This document shows, one piece after another, positions 1 to 11,100 of a DNA stretch of 64,000 nt; the stretch's first letter is position 1, and every line of letters begins with the position of its first letter. The notes under the pieces are model-generated. The model was given only the letters and a program-made list of their open reading frames with translations. It was not told the origin of the DNA and did no database searches. A program made the position numbers and the translations under genes. The stretch is from Symbiodinium natans (lineage: Eukaryota; Sar; Dinophyceae; Suessiales; Symbiodiniaceae), in the NCBI GenBank assembly GCA_905221605.1, contig CAJNDS010002408.1, positions 282,501-346,500 of the forward strand, read 5' to 3'.

Positions 1-484
1 CAATTCGGCGGGAGGGCCTCGGTCGTGTCCTTCATAAGGTTTTGTCGAGCATTGTTTCCTGATCGTGTCGTGCTAAATGCGAGTATGCCTGAACTTGCGT
101 CCAATGCGGAGGGAAGCTTTTGCTAGAGCTTCTGGGTTGGAAGTACGACAAACATGGGCCTAGGGCTAACTCCATGACAAACAACCTTGGGCGTGAGCTT
201 CGACCTTAAAGAATCTGTCAACGTGTGTAACACTGAGAGTCGCCGTTTTGCAGAAGGTGATTGAAGTGCTTGAGGCAGGGCGTTTGAGCAGAGTGGAAAT
301 TGCCAAGCTGAAGGGTACATTGACCTTTGCAGAAGGACACCTTTTCGGCAGGTGTTGCAGAGCTTCCTTCAACTTGCTCACTCAGCATCTGTTCGGTCAC
401 CCTGCAGATTCAGTCCTGAGTGAGGACTGCGTCAGCGACCTGCGACGTTGAAACTCGTGGCACAGCTACGGGGCCTAAGGGACC
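1..484 (+). pseudogene. Reverse transcriptase pseudogene, 5' part, running off the left edge
   Basis: Plus-strand translation shows the end of a reverse transcriptase palm and its connection region, in pieces that change frame. LLLELLGWKYDKHGP lies around 115-160, GVSFDLKESVNVCNTESR around 190-243, and KLKGTLTFAEGHLFGR with a following helix around 305-445. These resemble the 'LLGW...GP...LGV.FDL...' and 'L.G.L.FAE...FGR' blocks I associate with multicopy dinoflagellate reverse transcriptases. At least two frameshifts and an in-frame stop (TGA near 449) show it is dead. The matching RNase H part lies about 9.5 kb away at 9930-10560, so the minus-strand copia element inserted into it. Family assignment is from memory of motifs; the lineage (DIRS-like or other) is not resolved. 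Confidence 0.6.
445..484. repeat. 40-bp direct repeat, left copy
   Basis: The 40 bases at 445-484 (starting ACGTTGAAACTCGTGG) recur without mismatch at 9492-9531, in the same orientation, on the two sides of the copia frame. Sequence outside the 40 bases differs on both sides. It is much longer than the roughly 5-bp target duplication expected of a copia integrase and much shorter than a usual LTR. Confidence 0.85.
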
Positions 485-3400
485 GACTGACTCTCGCAAA
501 GTAACCTGGCTGGGCGGGTGGGCGGGTCAGCCAGGGCGGGCGGGTGGGCTCAAATTACCGCAGTCGCAAGCTTTCCAGGGCGGCGTCCGCGAAAGCTGGC
601 GGATAATGCTGCGTTTCCTTGAGATCAAAGTTTCGTGAATGATCTCCCTTGCAGGTACATGCAAACGTTTCGGACATTGTTCGCACAAACTGTTCATCGT
701 TCGACATCAGTTTCCAAATCTTTCGGATAGGTAATCCATCTCTGCCTACCAAGCCTGAAACACAGCCGTGCACTTCGCCAGTGTAATGGGTTCGTTGCTT
801 TGCAAACGAACGGGTGCTTGCCCATCCCCAGTAGGCACACCGCTGCGGCCATTCTATGACCCATACCCCTACTTGCGGGTGGTTCACCATCACTAAGAAG
901 CTCCGCCAGAGCTTGCGATGCACCGTGAATAAAGCTTGTAGATGGTCCTGATAGCCCGGCCGATCTTCGTGTCGCCGTTGGTACGGGCTACCTCCGGTAC
1001 AAGGAGTGCTGCTCCAGAAAACAACCTTCATCCCCCATTCTCTCGCAACATTCATTGCAGACATGACCCGCTCCACGGTGTCATTTGAGGTTCCGTCAAC
1101 CTCTTGAGTAATCGGCAGGACAAATACTTGGTGCACACTTCCTTGCAGGTACAGATTCGAACGTGAACTCGTGCAAAACTCGATCAGCAAAGTTGAATAT
1201 TCAGTCTCGAGTTCGCATAGCCGACAGAAAGCTTCATATTCGAGGTTGTCCGGCCCGAGTATCGAATCTAGCACTCCAGACAGCAACAAGCAAGACCTGA
1301 CTGCCGGGACCTCTCGGAAATCGATGCTGGTCACATCTTCTAGTCCGAGGGTTGCTGTATGCTTTGCTGTTTGGAGGCGATTTAAATTCTTTGTGAGAAG
1401 ATCGCTCACATTCTCGGTTCCGGCCACTCCCTCTACTGCCAACTCGCCGCTATGGACACGGTCTTGGATAAAGCACAACCTCAAGTCTATATGCCGCATG
1501 CGCCTGAGTAGCCCCTCCATGCTGGCAATTTGCCTAGCTGAGGCAGAGTCAGTGTACACGCGGTGGGGTTTCTGGAGGGTGCCCCAGATATGCGCCGTCA
1601 ATTGCGCAAGTCCTGCCACCTCTTTCGCTGCCTCGGCGATGGCAAACAACTCTGCCTCTGCTGAGCTGAGTGCCACGACGCTCTGCAGGCGGCTGTACCC
1701 CTTTATGCAGTACCACAGACCGTCCACTGCGATGTAGATCACTCCGCCACTGGTGCTCTTCCGGGCTACGCTCATCTCGCTGCCCCAATTGCTGTCGCAA
1801 TAGGCTACCAGGCTGGCATTCTCCCCCTCATTGGTCTTGCCATCTCCGAGCGGGAAGATTTGATCTAACAGCGGAAACGCTGCTAACCATCGCAGGAACT
1901 TGCGAAGTGCATCTTCATGGACTTGCCGTGGCATGCTTTGTCCGCGTGACAACATGGAGTGAAAATACGTTATATCTGAGCGAGTTTGACAGAGCCATCC
2001 TATCTTCCCTAGGCAACTTCGGAATCGTGAGGCGGCCTCACTCGACAGCTCCTTCGAAGGCTCTTCAACGCTCTCCTCATCGTACATACTCCTGATGTCG
2101 GGTGTCGTCAAGGATGCTTTCGCGGTGGATATGTCCCATCCGAAAGATGTAAAGACCGACTTCACATACTCAGGCTTCACCCCAAGCATGATTTGTCGTC
2201 CATCCCAACGGATTAAACGGCCGAGGAATTCCATTTGCCCATCTTCGATCAGCCTCCCTGTCACTTTGACTTTCAAGACTGAACTCAGGGCTTCGTGGAC
2301 GTACTCGAACCCTTTTTCGGTAGAGGACACAATGAGCAAATCATCCACGTACGCTAACATGATGATATACTCCCATCCGGATTCAAGGTTGACCCATCCG
2401 CTGAAAAGCGTCGGTTCAAGCGGACTCGCTTGTAAGCCTAGTGCAGATACGATCCTGTTCAGGTGTCGCTGCCAGCTAAGGCTGGCGGAACGCAAACCGT
2501 AGAGCGCTTTCTCTAGTATCAAGTACGCGGTTTCGCCGCTCTCGAGCGCGAATGTGCTTGGCAACTCGATAATGGTGGGTTCCACTACCTGCGCAAAGAG
2601 AAACGCGGTGGATATGTCGAGGCCGTAAGCCCGCATCTTTCCCTTCGCCGCCCGTGCAAGGACGATCTTGAGGGCTTCCACCGACGCAGTATTAGAACTC
2701 AACCCCAAATCGAGTGCGGATGGTCGGCCATGAGCAAAATCCTTAGCGACTATCCTTGCTCGGACTAGTCCTGGGGCCTTCTGAGTGAGGACCCATCGGG
2801 ACTTGACCGTCCGACAGTTTGGGTTGGCTTTGCGGTACTCATCTATCTCGCTCTTTGATCTTGCATAACCAACTTTCAGACTATCGAGCGCATTCACCTC
2901 TTTCTTGATTCCTTGCCATGTCTCTTCAGGGTCCAGCTGAAAACCTTCCAGGTCATCGTAGCTGGCTCTAGGTCGATTCACCCAGAGAGTCCTGTCTTGG
3001 ATTCTCATGTACGTCCCTGCGGACTCATCTTCCTTTTTCTCTTTAACTGAAGAACATACACAAGGGTGGTCTTGGAGATTCAACAACTCAACTGCTTCAC
3101 GCTCGACCGACTGTTGTTGTTTGTGGTGCTGTTGTTGTGTTGTTGTGTTCAAGCAAACATATGGGAACTTCTCCACGCTCGACCGACCAACCAGTAGGTG
3201 ACATGCTGCTTCGACGTCGTAGTGGTCACAACAAGAGAGTGGTTGTGGTGTGTAGTGGGCGTTCTCGAGCAATTCCTCCAGGTATCGGACTGGGACCCCC
3301 TCATGGAACGTCTGGGGATGCTCTAGAGCGTCTCCCATATCCTCATCCTCAGCCTCGGACGGCTGGTATTCGGATACATTCCAGTCAGCATCCGGCGCTG

Positions 3401-4765
3401 ATATCTCCGGGATTTCCAAGTCTCCGACTCCTGCTTGCTCAGGATCAAACGCTCGGACCTCCTCTCCTCCAAAGCGTATTCGCTTGTTTGGCTTCATTTG
3501 CTCGTCATCATCGTATGGGTCTTCTCCAATTAGCTCTTCAGGTCTTCGGTCGACCCTTGGTCCTTCATCTAATGCCTCCAGAGCATCATCGATGGAATCA
3601 CGCAACCATTTCTGGTATCTCTTCACACACTTTTGGGAATGCCTGCTCGAGCTGACGCCTTCTTGGCATCCTGGGCACTTGGGGGTAACGCCATGTTGTC
3701 TCACCCAGTCTATGGGAGGACCTCCACCTGGAACATATGGAAGAAACAGCTCTTTGGTCTTCGGTGCTTCAGGCGGGGGCAGGAAGCCATCTAGGGCCTT
3801 TGCACCGGGCAGAAGATTTGCGTCGAAACGCAACGGGTAGAGCAATTTGAGTCCGGGCGCGATCACCCGTTTCGTCTCCCCACTATCCAAGCGGATTTCC
3901 ATGGCATGACCTGTGCTCCCAAGCACTGGTCCCAAGTAGATCCCTCGAGCATACTTGGCATCCGCGTCAGGTCTTCTAGCCCGCGTTATCTTAGCGTATG
4001 CTACCGCACCGAACGGATACGTGACTTGCGGTCGCACGCGATCTCCGCGGATCTTCTGCATGGGTGTCATGGTCGACCCTACAGAAACTGAAAACCTGTT
4101 GTGCGTGTGTGCTGCGTATTGAAACAAAAGGTCGAAAACATCCGCACACTCAGCATCCAAAACAACGCCATGTTCCCGCAACTCAAGCTCATGTGTCGCT
4201 ACGATTCCTTTTAGGGTCCTAATGGCTCGTTCTGCTGCTGGTGCATGCCTTTCGGGTGCAAAGCTGTCCTCAGTACCCTCACAAAGATCAGCGAGTCTCG
4301 CTGCGATGTTCTTCGTGAGTCCCTCTGCATCAGACATGAAATGCGGTTGTTTCACACCAAAGTGCCTGACCCAGGGATGCAAATGTTCTGCTGTTGTTGC
4401 TGCGCTCTCTCCCTCAGATCTAAAGCAAACTGCAATTGCAAAGCTCATGGTATGAACCAGTACGATGAATGCAAGCTTGCGAAAGAAGCACTGGTCAAGC
4501 TGAAACTCTCTCGGGTTCAGGTCGCTACGCTTTCGTGCTGGAGTGGTCCCTCTAGTCCGCTGGCAAAACTCACAGTCAGACATGTATGGTACGTGTCCCT
4601 GCATGTGGTGCTGCAGCTCAGCGTGTTTACTACGCACATTGTCCCCAATAATTCCTTCTTCAGTGACTAACTCAAACTGTTGTTGTGGCTGTCGCGTATC
4701 GGGCTCTTTTCTTTCATCTTGGGACAAAGCTGCAAGGATTGGGTTGGGCTTCTCAGTACTCCCTT

Positions 4766-6475
4766 TCAGGGAGACGGGGAGCGAGAACGATCGCGCTCTT
4801 GGCGATCTCGGCGGCGCCTGATGAGTTCCATGAATGCAGGAGAGGGTGCGCCACTCCACGGAATTGGTGTCTCGGGAGTGCGCTCGGGTCGCGGAACCGG
4901 AGGTGGCGGAGGGATCGGGAGCGCCAACCTTGGCTTGGCGACCGCCCTCGCAGCCTGTATGTTCTCCGATCTTGCTCGGCGCCGGTCCTCGTATGCTTGG
5001 CCTGTGAGGATCCCTGTCTCGAGCTCCATGCGAAGGCTCATTGGGCTGAATGGCCTTTCTGCCGGTGCCACTGTTCCCGATGCTCCTGTTTCCATTGTCT
5101 CTGCCACCCTCATCACATTGCCGGACAGGTCGCTGGCGGCTTTCGAAGGTGTCAAGCTGACCGGCAGTTGGGCATGGTCCTTCGCCTGCATCCGCAGGAA
5201 GCTCTCCCTCAAAGGTCCGAGGGCTTGTAGCCCTTCTGAGGTGTGGCCTGGTGTGCTCAGATGCAGCTGCAGATACGGACCATGAAAGCCCAGGTTGGAA
5301 AGTGATTCCCGCCAGGGAGGTGTCACTCGGAGAGCGCTCTTTGCATGCCTGGGCTCGGGGCCCCGGCGGTGCTCTGTGTACACTGCTGTCGGGCCGACCG
5401 GTTCCCCCGGCGGCTGCATCATGGAGATAGGGGGATGCTCCGGATGTGCTGGGGTCGTTGGAGCTGGAACCCCTGTGGTTGGCCTCCATTCTCCCCAATC
5501 CTCGTCGGATTCGTCTACCTCCACCACCATTGTCGATGGTCCTGGCCCTGAGCTCGCCGGTGCTGCCGCGGTTGTTTCCTTCGGGTTCGGCTGAGGAAAC
5601 TCGCCCGAAATGCCGGTCGGTCCCAGCGTAACCACTGACCGAGCCTTGCCCTCCGTTACTCCAATCTCCAGCTGCTCTGGCTCGGCAAGCGCTTGCTCCC
5701 ATGTGGTCCAATCCACCGGGTTCTGCGTCACGTGGAGGCCCTCCTTGGAGATGGTCTGCGTGAAGCCCTGCATGTTGGCTTCGTGTGGCTCGCTCATCAA
5801 GTGGGCTTCGGTGACATATTTCTGGCACAGGAGACAAAACAGCGTCACCGGCGTATCCGGTGAGTCGCTGGCTCCCGAAGCTTGTGCCGTCCAAGCTCCT
5901 CCGAACCGACGAGCAACCCACGTCGTCCAGCCCGCCGACGCCCAGCGCCGTTTTCCTCTCCGTGCTGGCGCTGACGATGCCGGCGGGGGGCCGGAGGGCT
6001 CCCGAGGATCGACTCCCATGGTCGATTGATCCACATGGTCCGGCAGCAAGTTCCGCACCGGTCTCACGGCCATGGTTTTCTCCTTGGATTTGATCTTCGG
6101 CGTCGGCTTCATCTGCACCATAGCGGGTCTCTTGGCTGGAGCCTCTGACATCGAAGGATCCGCTTGGAATTCCCTCACCCCGGTGTGGGACGACGGTGCT
6201 TCCGCCGCTTCCGTCTCTTCCATGACGTACTCTACCGAAGGAGATGAGGTCGAAGGGTCCAGCCTTGCCGAATCCAGGTCCAGATCCATCTCGTCCCCTC
6301 CAGTGGAGTCCGCCTCGGCATACGACGCCTGGAGTTCCTCTTGGACCGCCTGTGGCAGCTCTATGCCGTGCTGCGCGGCGTTGGCCTCCAACAATATCAG
6401 TCTCCTGCGTCTCGCCCCCTGGCGCATGCCTTCCAATTGTTGAATGCTCCGTTGCATCGTGGCACTCGGATCCAT
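4766..6475 (-). CDS. 569-codon open frame overlapping the copia polyprotein in another frame
   Basis: Starting at ATG 6475 on the minus strand, this frame gives a balanced protein. It opens with MDPSATMQRSIQQLEGMR and a helical, Gln/Glu-rich segment. It continues with Pro/Ser/Thr-rich linkers, a compact zinc-finger-like motif (FCLLCQKYVTEAH then H, C-x2-C-x7-H-x5-H, about residues 213-235) and a WTTWEQAL segment, and ends in an Arg/Ser tail (RDRSRSPSP). In the same interval the main polyprotein frame is Gly/Arg/Ser-rich and low in hydrophobic residues, as expected of a shadow. The likeliest reading is that this is the genuine coding frame of an extra or inserted gene lying between protease and integrase. 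Access could be by frameshifting, a separate transcript or splicing. Function is unknown; the zinc finger suggests nucleic-acid binding (inference). Confidence 0.6.
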   Translation of the reverse strand: MDPSATMQRSIQQLEGMRQGARRRRLILLEANAAQHGIELPQAVQEELQASYAEADSTGGDEMDLDLDSARLDPSTSSPSVEYVMEETEAAEAPSSHTGVREFQADPSMSEAPAKRPAMVQMKPTPKIKSKEKTMAVRPVRNLLPDHVDQSTMGVDPREPSGPPPASSAPARRGKRRWASAGWTTWVARRFGGAWTAQASGASDSPDTPVTLFCLLCQKYVTEAHLMSEPHEANMQGFTQTISKEGLHVTQNPVDWTTWEQALAEPEQLEIGVTEGKARSVVTLGPTGISGEFPQPNPKETTAAAPASSGPGPSTMVVEVDESDEDWGEWRPTTGVPAPTTPAHPEHPPISMMQPPGEPVGPTAVYTEHRRGPEPRHAKSALRVTPPWRESLSNLGFHGPYLQLHLSTPGHTSEGLQALGPLRESFLRMQAKDHAQLPVSLTPSKAASDLSGNVMRVAETMETGASGTVAPAERPFSPMSLRMELETGILTGQAYEDRRRARSENIQAARAVAKPRLALPIPPPPPVPRPERTPETPIPWSGAPSPAFMELIRRRRDRQERDRSRSPSP

Positions 6476-6630
6476 AGCGGCGGTCTCCTATCTGTCCTGC
6501 TCTAGGAAAACTTCGCCTCTTTGAGCAATCCAAGCTGCCAGTCTCAACCTCATCAGGGAAATCCTCCAAGCAAGCACGACAGACAACTGTTTCCCTACCA
6601 TGCTCATGCACAAGACGCTCAACTGCTGGT

Positions 6631-6940
6631 GTGGTGCTGTTGTCCTGTTGCTTGTGTGAGATAACGCTGCTGTCATTTTCAAATACAAGCCGCTCGACTG
6701 CTGGTGTGGTGCTGTTGTCCTGTTGCTTGTGTGAGATAACGCTGCTGTCATTTTCAAATACAAGCCGCTCGACTGCTGGTGTGGTGCTGTTGTCCTGTTG
6801 CTTGTGTGAGATAACGCTGCTGTCATTTTCAAATACAAGCCACTCGACTGCTGGTGTGGTGCTGTTGTCCTGTTGCTTGTGTGAGATAACGCTGTTGTCT
6901 TCACTAAAAATCAAGCGCTCATCCCTATCAAGCTCACGAA
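6631..6940 (-). repeat. 75-bp in-frame tandem repeat inside the copia polyprotein
   Basis: Four consecutive 75-bp units, nearly identical, encode a 25-residue block containing SVISHKQQDNSTTPAVE. The period is a multiple of three, so copy-number change keeps the frame open. The repeat lies between protease and integrase, a position where copia elements normally carry a short linker. Its function is unknown. Confidence 0.9.
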
Positions 6941-9491
6941 CAACTGGCGTATCCACATGACTGAAAAATTGAAGTTGATCCCTCGCAGAGCCGGAAACGT
7001 CACCGACTGTCCTTAGTCTGTCCTTAGCTTCGCCTTGGTCCAGGTCAACATGTTCGTGGCTCGTCTGAAACTTGCAATCAACTACCTCATCAAGACATGA
7101 AACATCCAGCAATTCGGGGTTTTCGGGCTCAACACACACTCTCGCAGAGCTACGATGACCTCGACTCGAAGTCGAACGATGAAAATCACGACTCGAAGAC
7201 GACTTGCGAGACCGACTTCGACGAAACTGTTCCGTTTTGGCGATCAAATCCTGCGGTTTCAGCGCTAAAGGATGGTCATTCCGAACTGACGCAAGCCAAC
7301 TAACTGAAGCAAACATGGTTGGTCTCAGCGTTACGCCGTGCTTTCGGACGGTAATTACGCCCTGCTGGTCGCACATCGCTGGCTCCCAACCTCCATTCTG
7401 ACAAAGCAAGTTGATGTTCAGCAAATTGTGCTTGATCTGATCGGAAATGACGGCTTCAAACCTAGCCCTACACATGTACACAGCGTCACCCTCATGCTCA
7501 GAACTGCTCTTCGATGATGCTGGGGTGGTGGTTTCAAAGCAAACTTCCACTAAAACATGTGTTGATCCGCCAATTTCAACGGAATCTCCAGTCGCAGTCT
7601 CCGCATATGACTTCGGGCGTCCTTCCAACCAACTCAGGATTTTCACGTGGTCGCTCTCAAGCGTCTCTCTCGTGATGATGTGGAACGAACTACCAGAGTC
7701 AATCAGCCAGTAAATGCGATCATCTGAAGGAAAACTAACCACTTGGTTCGTGAGCATCATACCAAAGTGATATCCCTCCAGAAACGTCTTGATTGATGAC
7801 TGTGCTTTTCCACTACCCTTGGTTGTGGGCTGCGCTGCTGCTTTCGCCGAAGTAGACGATGAAGATGATGGTGCCTCTGGCTGCGTCGTAACGGCCTGGC
7901 TCGTCGCCGCTGCGGCTTTGTCCTTCGGAGGTGCCCAGCAGTCGCGTGCCCAGTGTCCAGTCTTCCCGCAGTTCCGGCAGACATCCGTCTTCTTCGCCTC
8001 TCTGCTCTTGCTCCGAGCTCTGTCTCCTTTTCCGCCTTGGTCACCTTTCTTGTCCTTTCCTTTCGCTTTGCCACCCTTCTGTCCCTTTTCTCCTTTCTCG
8101 CCTTTGTTGCCTTTGTTGCCCTTGGGGCCTTTGTTGCTCTTGTCTCTGTCGCCCTTTCCGCCTCTGCCACCCTTGAAGGCATTCGCATACCCGGATGCTC
8201 CTTCTCTCTGGAAGTCCATCACACGAAGCTGCTCGTCGTAAAACTGCAAACCAGTCATCAGCTCACCCATGCTCTTTGTTGAGTGATGGAGGAGCAGATA
8301 TCTCTTGGTCTCAGAATCCAAGTGCTTCATCAGGCACAGGACTCCCTCTTGTTCTCCGATGAGCAACTCCGGGAAGCGATGCTTCACCTGCGCCTCGAAC
8401 TTGAGAAGCTCGGTGGTGTACCACCTGGCGACATCAAGTGGTCGCTTGAGATGCTTTGGTGGCACCAGGCCTAACGCCTGTTCGCGGAGGGCCTGTCCCT
8501 CCACTCTGGAGCGAACTGACAATTCGTTGTTCAACGAGCGCCAGAGTTCGTATCCGGCACTTGCTCCCATTTGTTTCACCTCGATGAGATGCACCAAATC
8601 TTGCCCACGTTGGAACTTGCTCATGGACTGACGAAGCAAAAACCAAAGTTTGGTTGACCGGGCTGCTTTCCCGGCTTCAAGCCTCACTTGCAAGACTTCC
8701 ACATTGCTACTGATCGCTTCTTGCAATTCCGTAGCGTAGCGGTCGTCGAGCAAACAAAGCCAACTCGTAAGTTCGTCTCTGTAGGCTGTCCAAACTCGGA
8801 TTTCAGCATGTCTGCTCGTCATGGACGCATAGTTCAGCTGAGGCAACTGTGGAATGTAACCCTCTGCTCTCTTGTTTCGTACACCAGAGTCTACTTCCAT
8901 GTCCACAGGAGTCGATGCATTCGCAGGTGCTGCTGAGGGGTCTCCTCCAGGTGTAGGACTCGTCGACGATGAAGCTGCAGCTGCTGCAATATGCGCATTG
9001 GCAGCATTCGCACTTGCAAGCTGCAATGCTTGCGTAAGCATGGCACTCATCTGTTGAAGTTGAGCTGCCTGCTGTCGGATCTGCTCGTCCTGCGCTTGCA
9101 GCATTGCTCTCGTGAACTCCATCTGTTGAGCTACTCCAGGTGCAACGGGCAACTGCATATTCGGAACTTGAAGGGGTTCTTGTGGTGCTGTCTGAGGGGG
9201 CGTTCCCATCTGGTAGAACTGAGGTCCAAACGAAGGCACAGCCCCAACTGGTGGCTGATGGCCTGCTCCAGTCGTAGCTGTCCACTGCCTTGGGTCTACT
9301 CCGCGTGGAACTGAAGCTGGTCGCGCTGGCAAAGACCTTCCACGTTCTCTTCTCCCACGGGCACTTGGTGACCTTGCACCAGAAAGCCCTGTGGAACTCA
9401 GGCTGCTTGCACTGCGGCCTCTCGGAGAACGGTCTCGTCCAGGCACACGTTCTTCACCAGTGTCCATGCTGGAGCACGAAGCTCCGCTACC

Positions 9492-9531
9492 ACGTTGAAA
9501 CTCGTGGCACAGCTACGGGGCCTAAGGGACC
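9492..9531. repeat. 40-bp direct repeat, right copy
   Basis: Identical to 445-484 and placed 24 bp upstream of the copia ATG. Read with the flanking pseudogene it can encode LKLVAQLRGLRD, which fits the connection region of the interrupted reverse transcriptase. This favours duplicated target sequence over part of the element. Confidence 0.85.
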
Positions 9532-9930
9532 TCAGGTCAAGACTACACTCAACCCTCACAGCACGAAGTGCGGACTCTTTTCACTGCGCTGTTCACAGCT
9601 TCTCGAGCTCCGCTCGTCTTGAGCCAATGCGAGCACGGCTCTCCAGCTTCAAACACTGTCTGCCAGACATGGGAAAACAAAGGTACTTCAGGTAAAAACA
9701 CTCAGCCATGGAACTTCTACTCCTAAACACTGTGGGTAGGTTCCTAGCACCTCTTAGGTGCTCTGCTGAGCTCTGTGCAGACCTAAACTGGCTTGAGTCA
9801 CTTCTGGTCACCAAATACCAGGTCACAAACAAGAAACGAGTTCCGACAAACCGAGTTTCGAGAAAACGAACAGAAAACGGTTCTTCCCACTCAAAGCAAG
9901 GTCTCACCAAGCCAAAAGAAATCTGCACTG
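9532..9930. other. Probable 5' untranslated/LTR-derived region of the copia element
   Basis: No coding frame is recognisable here. The stretch lies between the right 40-bp repeat and the RNase H pseudogene. Read on the minus strand it precedes the polyprotein start and contains TGGTATTTGGTGACC (around 9816-9830), which could be part of a primer-binding region. No matching copy occurs at the left end, so a complete LTR pair is not supported. Confidence 0.35.
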
Positions 9931-10560
9931 CCTGACATGTCCTCGTGCCTATGCTTCACACTCATAGCAGACGACTCAAGTGCATATCACGTGTTAACTG
10001 GGAAACTAGAAGGGTCATATATCAACTTGCGAGCCTTCAAATTAGCCTTTGGCAAAAGCAAGGTCAAGTGTGTGGACGCCAACTCAAGAGACATTGTATA
10101 TCTCTTCACTGATGCTCATTACGAAGGAGGTGCTGGCGGCTTGGGTGCTGTTTTGTACGATGAGCAAGGCCGCGTAGCATCTTGGCTTGGGCAGCCTTTG
10201 TCAACTGAAGAATGTGCAGCCCTTAATGTTCAGGATGCAGAGCAAATCATCTGAGCTTGAGGCTCTTACAGTGTTAATGAGCTGAGGCTTTGGCGCGAGC
10301 GCGTTGTTCGGAAGAATCTTCTAGTCTTTGTCGACAACGAGGGTGCTTGGGGTGCAGGTCGACCAATGACGTCCTTCACAGCATTGCTCATGAAGTGGCT
10401 GTGGAAGAAGAAAAGAATGAAAGCATCACGTGGTACACTCGTGTACCGAGTGCAAGCAACCCTGCATATTTCCCCTTCGAGTTGCAAGAAGATCCTTGAC
10501 TTGACAAGGCCCGCGAGGCCAAGCTGGGTTGTAATGCGTGGAGGCTTCAAAGACCTTTAA
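9930..10560 (+). pseudogene. RNase H part of the interrupted reverse transcriptase pseudogene
   Basis: Plus-strand translation gives YLFTDAHYEGGAGGLGAVL (around 10090-10155). This is the first acidic RNase H block, followed by helix residues and then LVFVDNEGAWGAGR (around 10318-10365). Further segments (LLMKWLWKKKRMKASRGTL, then SSCKKILDLTRP) match the end of such domains. Pieces are in different frames with stops at about 10252 and 10281, so the gene is inactive. It continues the fragment at 1-484, now about 9.5 kb away. Confidence 0.65.
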
Positions 10561-10879
10561 GGAGGGCTAAAGGCCTGCAGAGCATGATGTGAAACCCCCC
10601 AGTGTGGAAAAGCGCGCGACTTTGAGATTCATTACTACAGGACCCAAGTGAGATATTGAGAACTGGAGAGGTCGCAAAATGCGAAGTATGCCAGGAAGTC
10701 AAAATCACCATCTCAAAGATGTTTGCGCAGAGCCGGTCGGTAATGCTCTTGGCAAGCTGCAGTCGGCCTAGCAAGAGCGAAAGTGCTGGCTCAGCAAAAT
10801 TCAGTGTCCATCAATCATCAAATGGTCACAAGAGAGGACAATTTGGCAAGCTCCATGGTGATCAGCCAGTAGTTAGCGT

Positions 10880-11100
10880 TGGGTTCCGTCGCAAGGCCAC
10901 ACTGTTATAAGAATCCTGCAGCTAGCAGTGCCAACATGTCGATGCCACGGGTTGAGAGCGCTCACACCGTGCCCAGGCTGCTCGGAGGTTAGTGGGGTTC
11001 CTTCACCAAGCCACACTGCAGGAAGCAGAGCCACACTGAAAGAAGCCTGTAACTGACAGTGCCAGCATGTAGAAGCCACGTATTGAAGGCGCTCACCAGT
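10880..11100. repeat. Diverged tandem duplication of about 110 bp
   Basis: Two neighbouring segments share AAGGCCACACTG or AAGCCACACTG, then CAGTGCCAACATGT or CAGTGCCAGCATGT, GCCACG and GGCGCTCAC in the same order, with scattered substitutions. No gene is seen between 10560 and 11650 apart from this duplication. Confidence 0.6.

Larger units (their letters stand above)
555..9467 (-). mobile_element. Ty1/copia-type retrotransposon, single 2970-codon polyprotein
   Basis: One uninterrupted minus-strand frame encodes gag-pol. In order: a Ser/Arg/Pro/Gln-rich N terminus and gag (about residues 1-430); a Lys/Gly-rich basic tract; a CCHC zinc knuckle CRNCGKTGHWARDC (about 496-509); an aspartic protease motif DSGSS (about 588); four 25-residue repeats (about 843-945); and an arginine-rich stretch that looks like a shadow frame (about 1000-1567). 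The integrase H/H/C/C zinc motif HMQGHVPYMSDCEFC (about 1615-1640) is followed by a D/D/E core containing FMSDAEG and AAERAIRTLK. Copia reverse transcriptase follows, with YGLDISTAF and YVDD (about 2373), then RNase H with CDSNWG and LSSAEAE (about 2550-2610). A C-terminal extension of about 250 residues has no domain I recognise. Integrase before reverse transcriptase defines the copia order. The frame is intact, so insertion may be recent. Full LTRs were not found; only a 40-bp flanking repeat is visible. Confidence 0.93.

Noticed and set aside
6488-6960. Minus- and plus-strand repeat frames around the copia tandem repeat
   Set aside because: They arise because the 75-bp repeat is open in several frames. 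The polyprotein frame explains the sequence.
9816-9830. A defined primer-binding site for the copia element
   Set aside because: The sequence only loosely resembles known sites and no LTR boundary can be set beside it.
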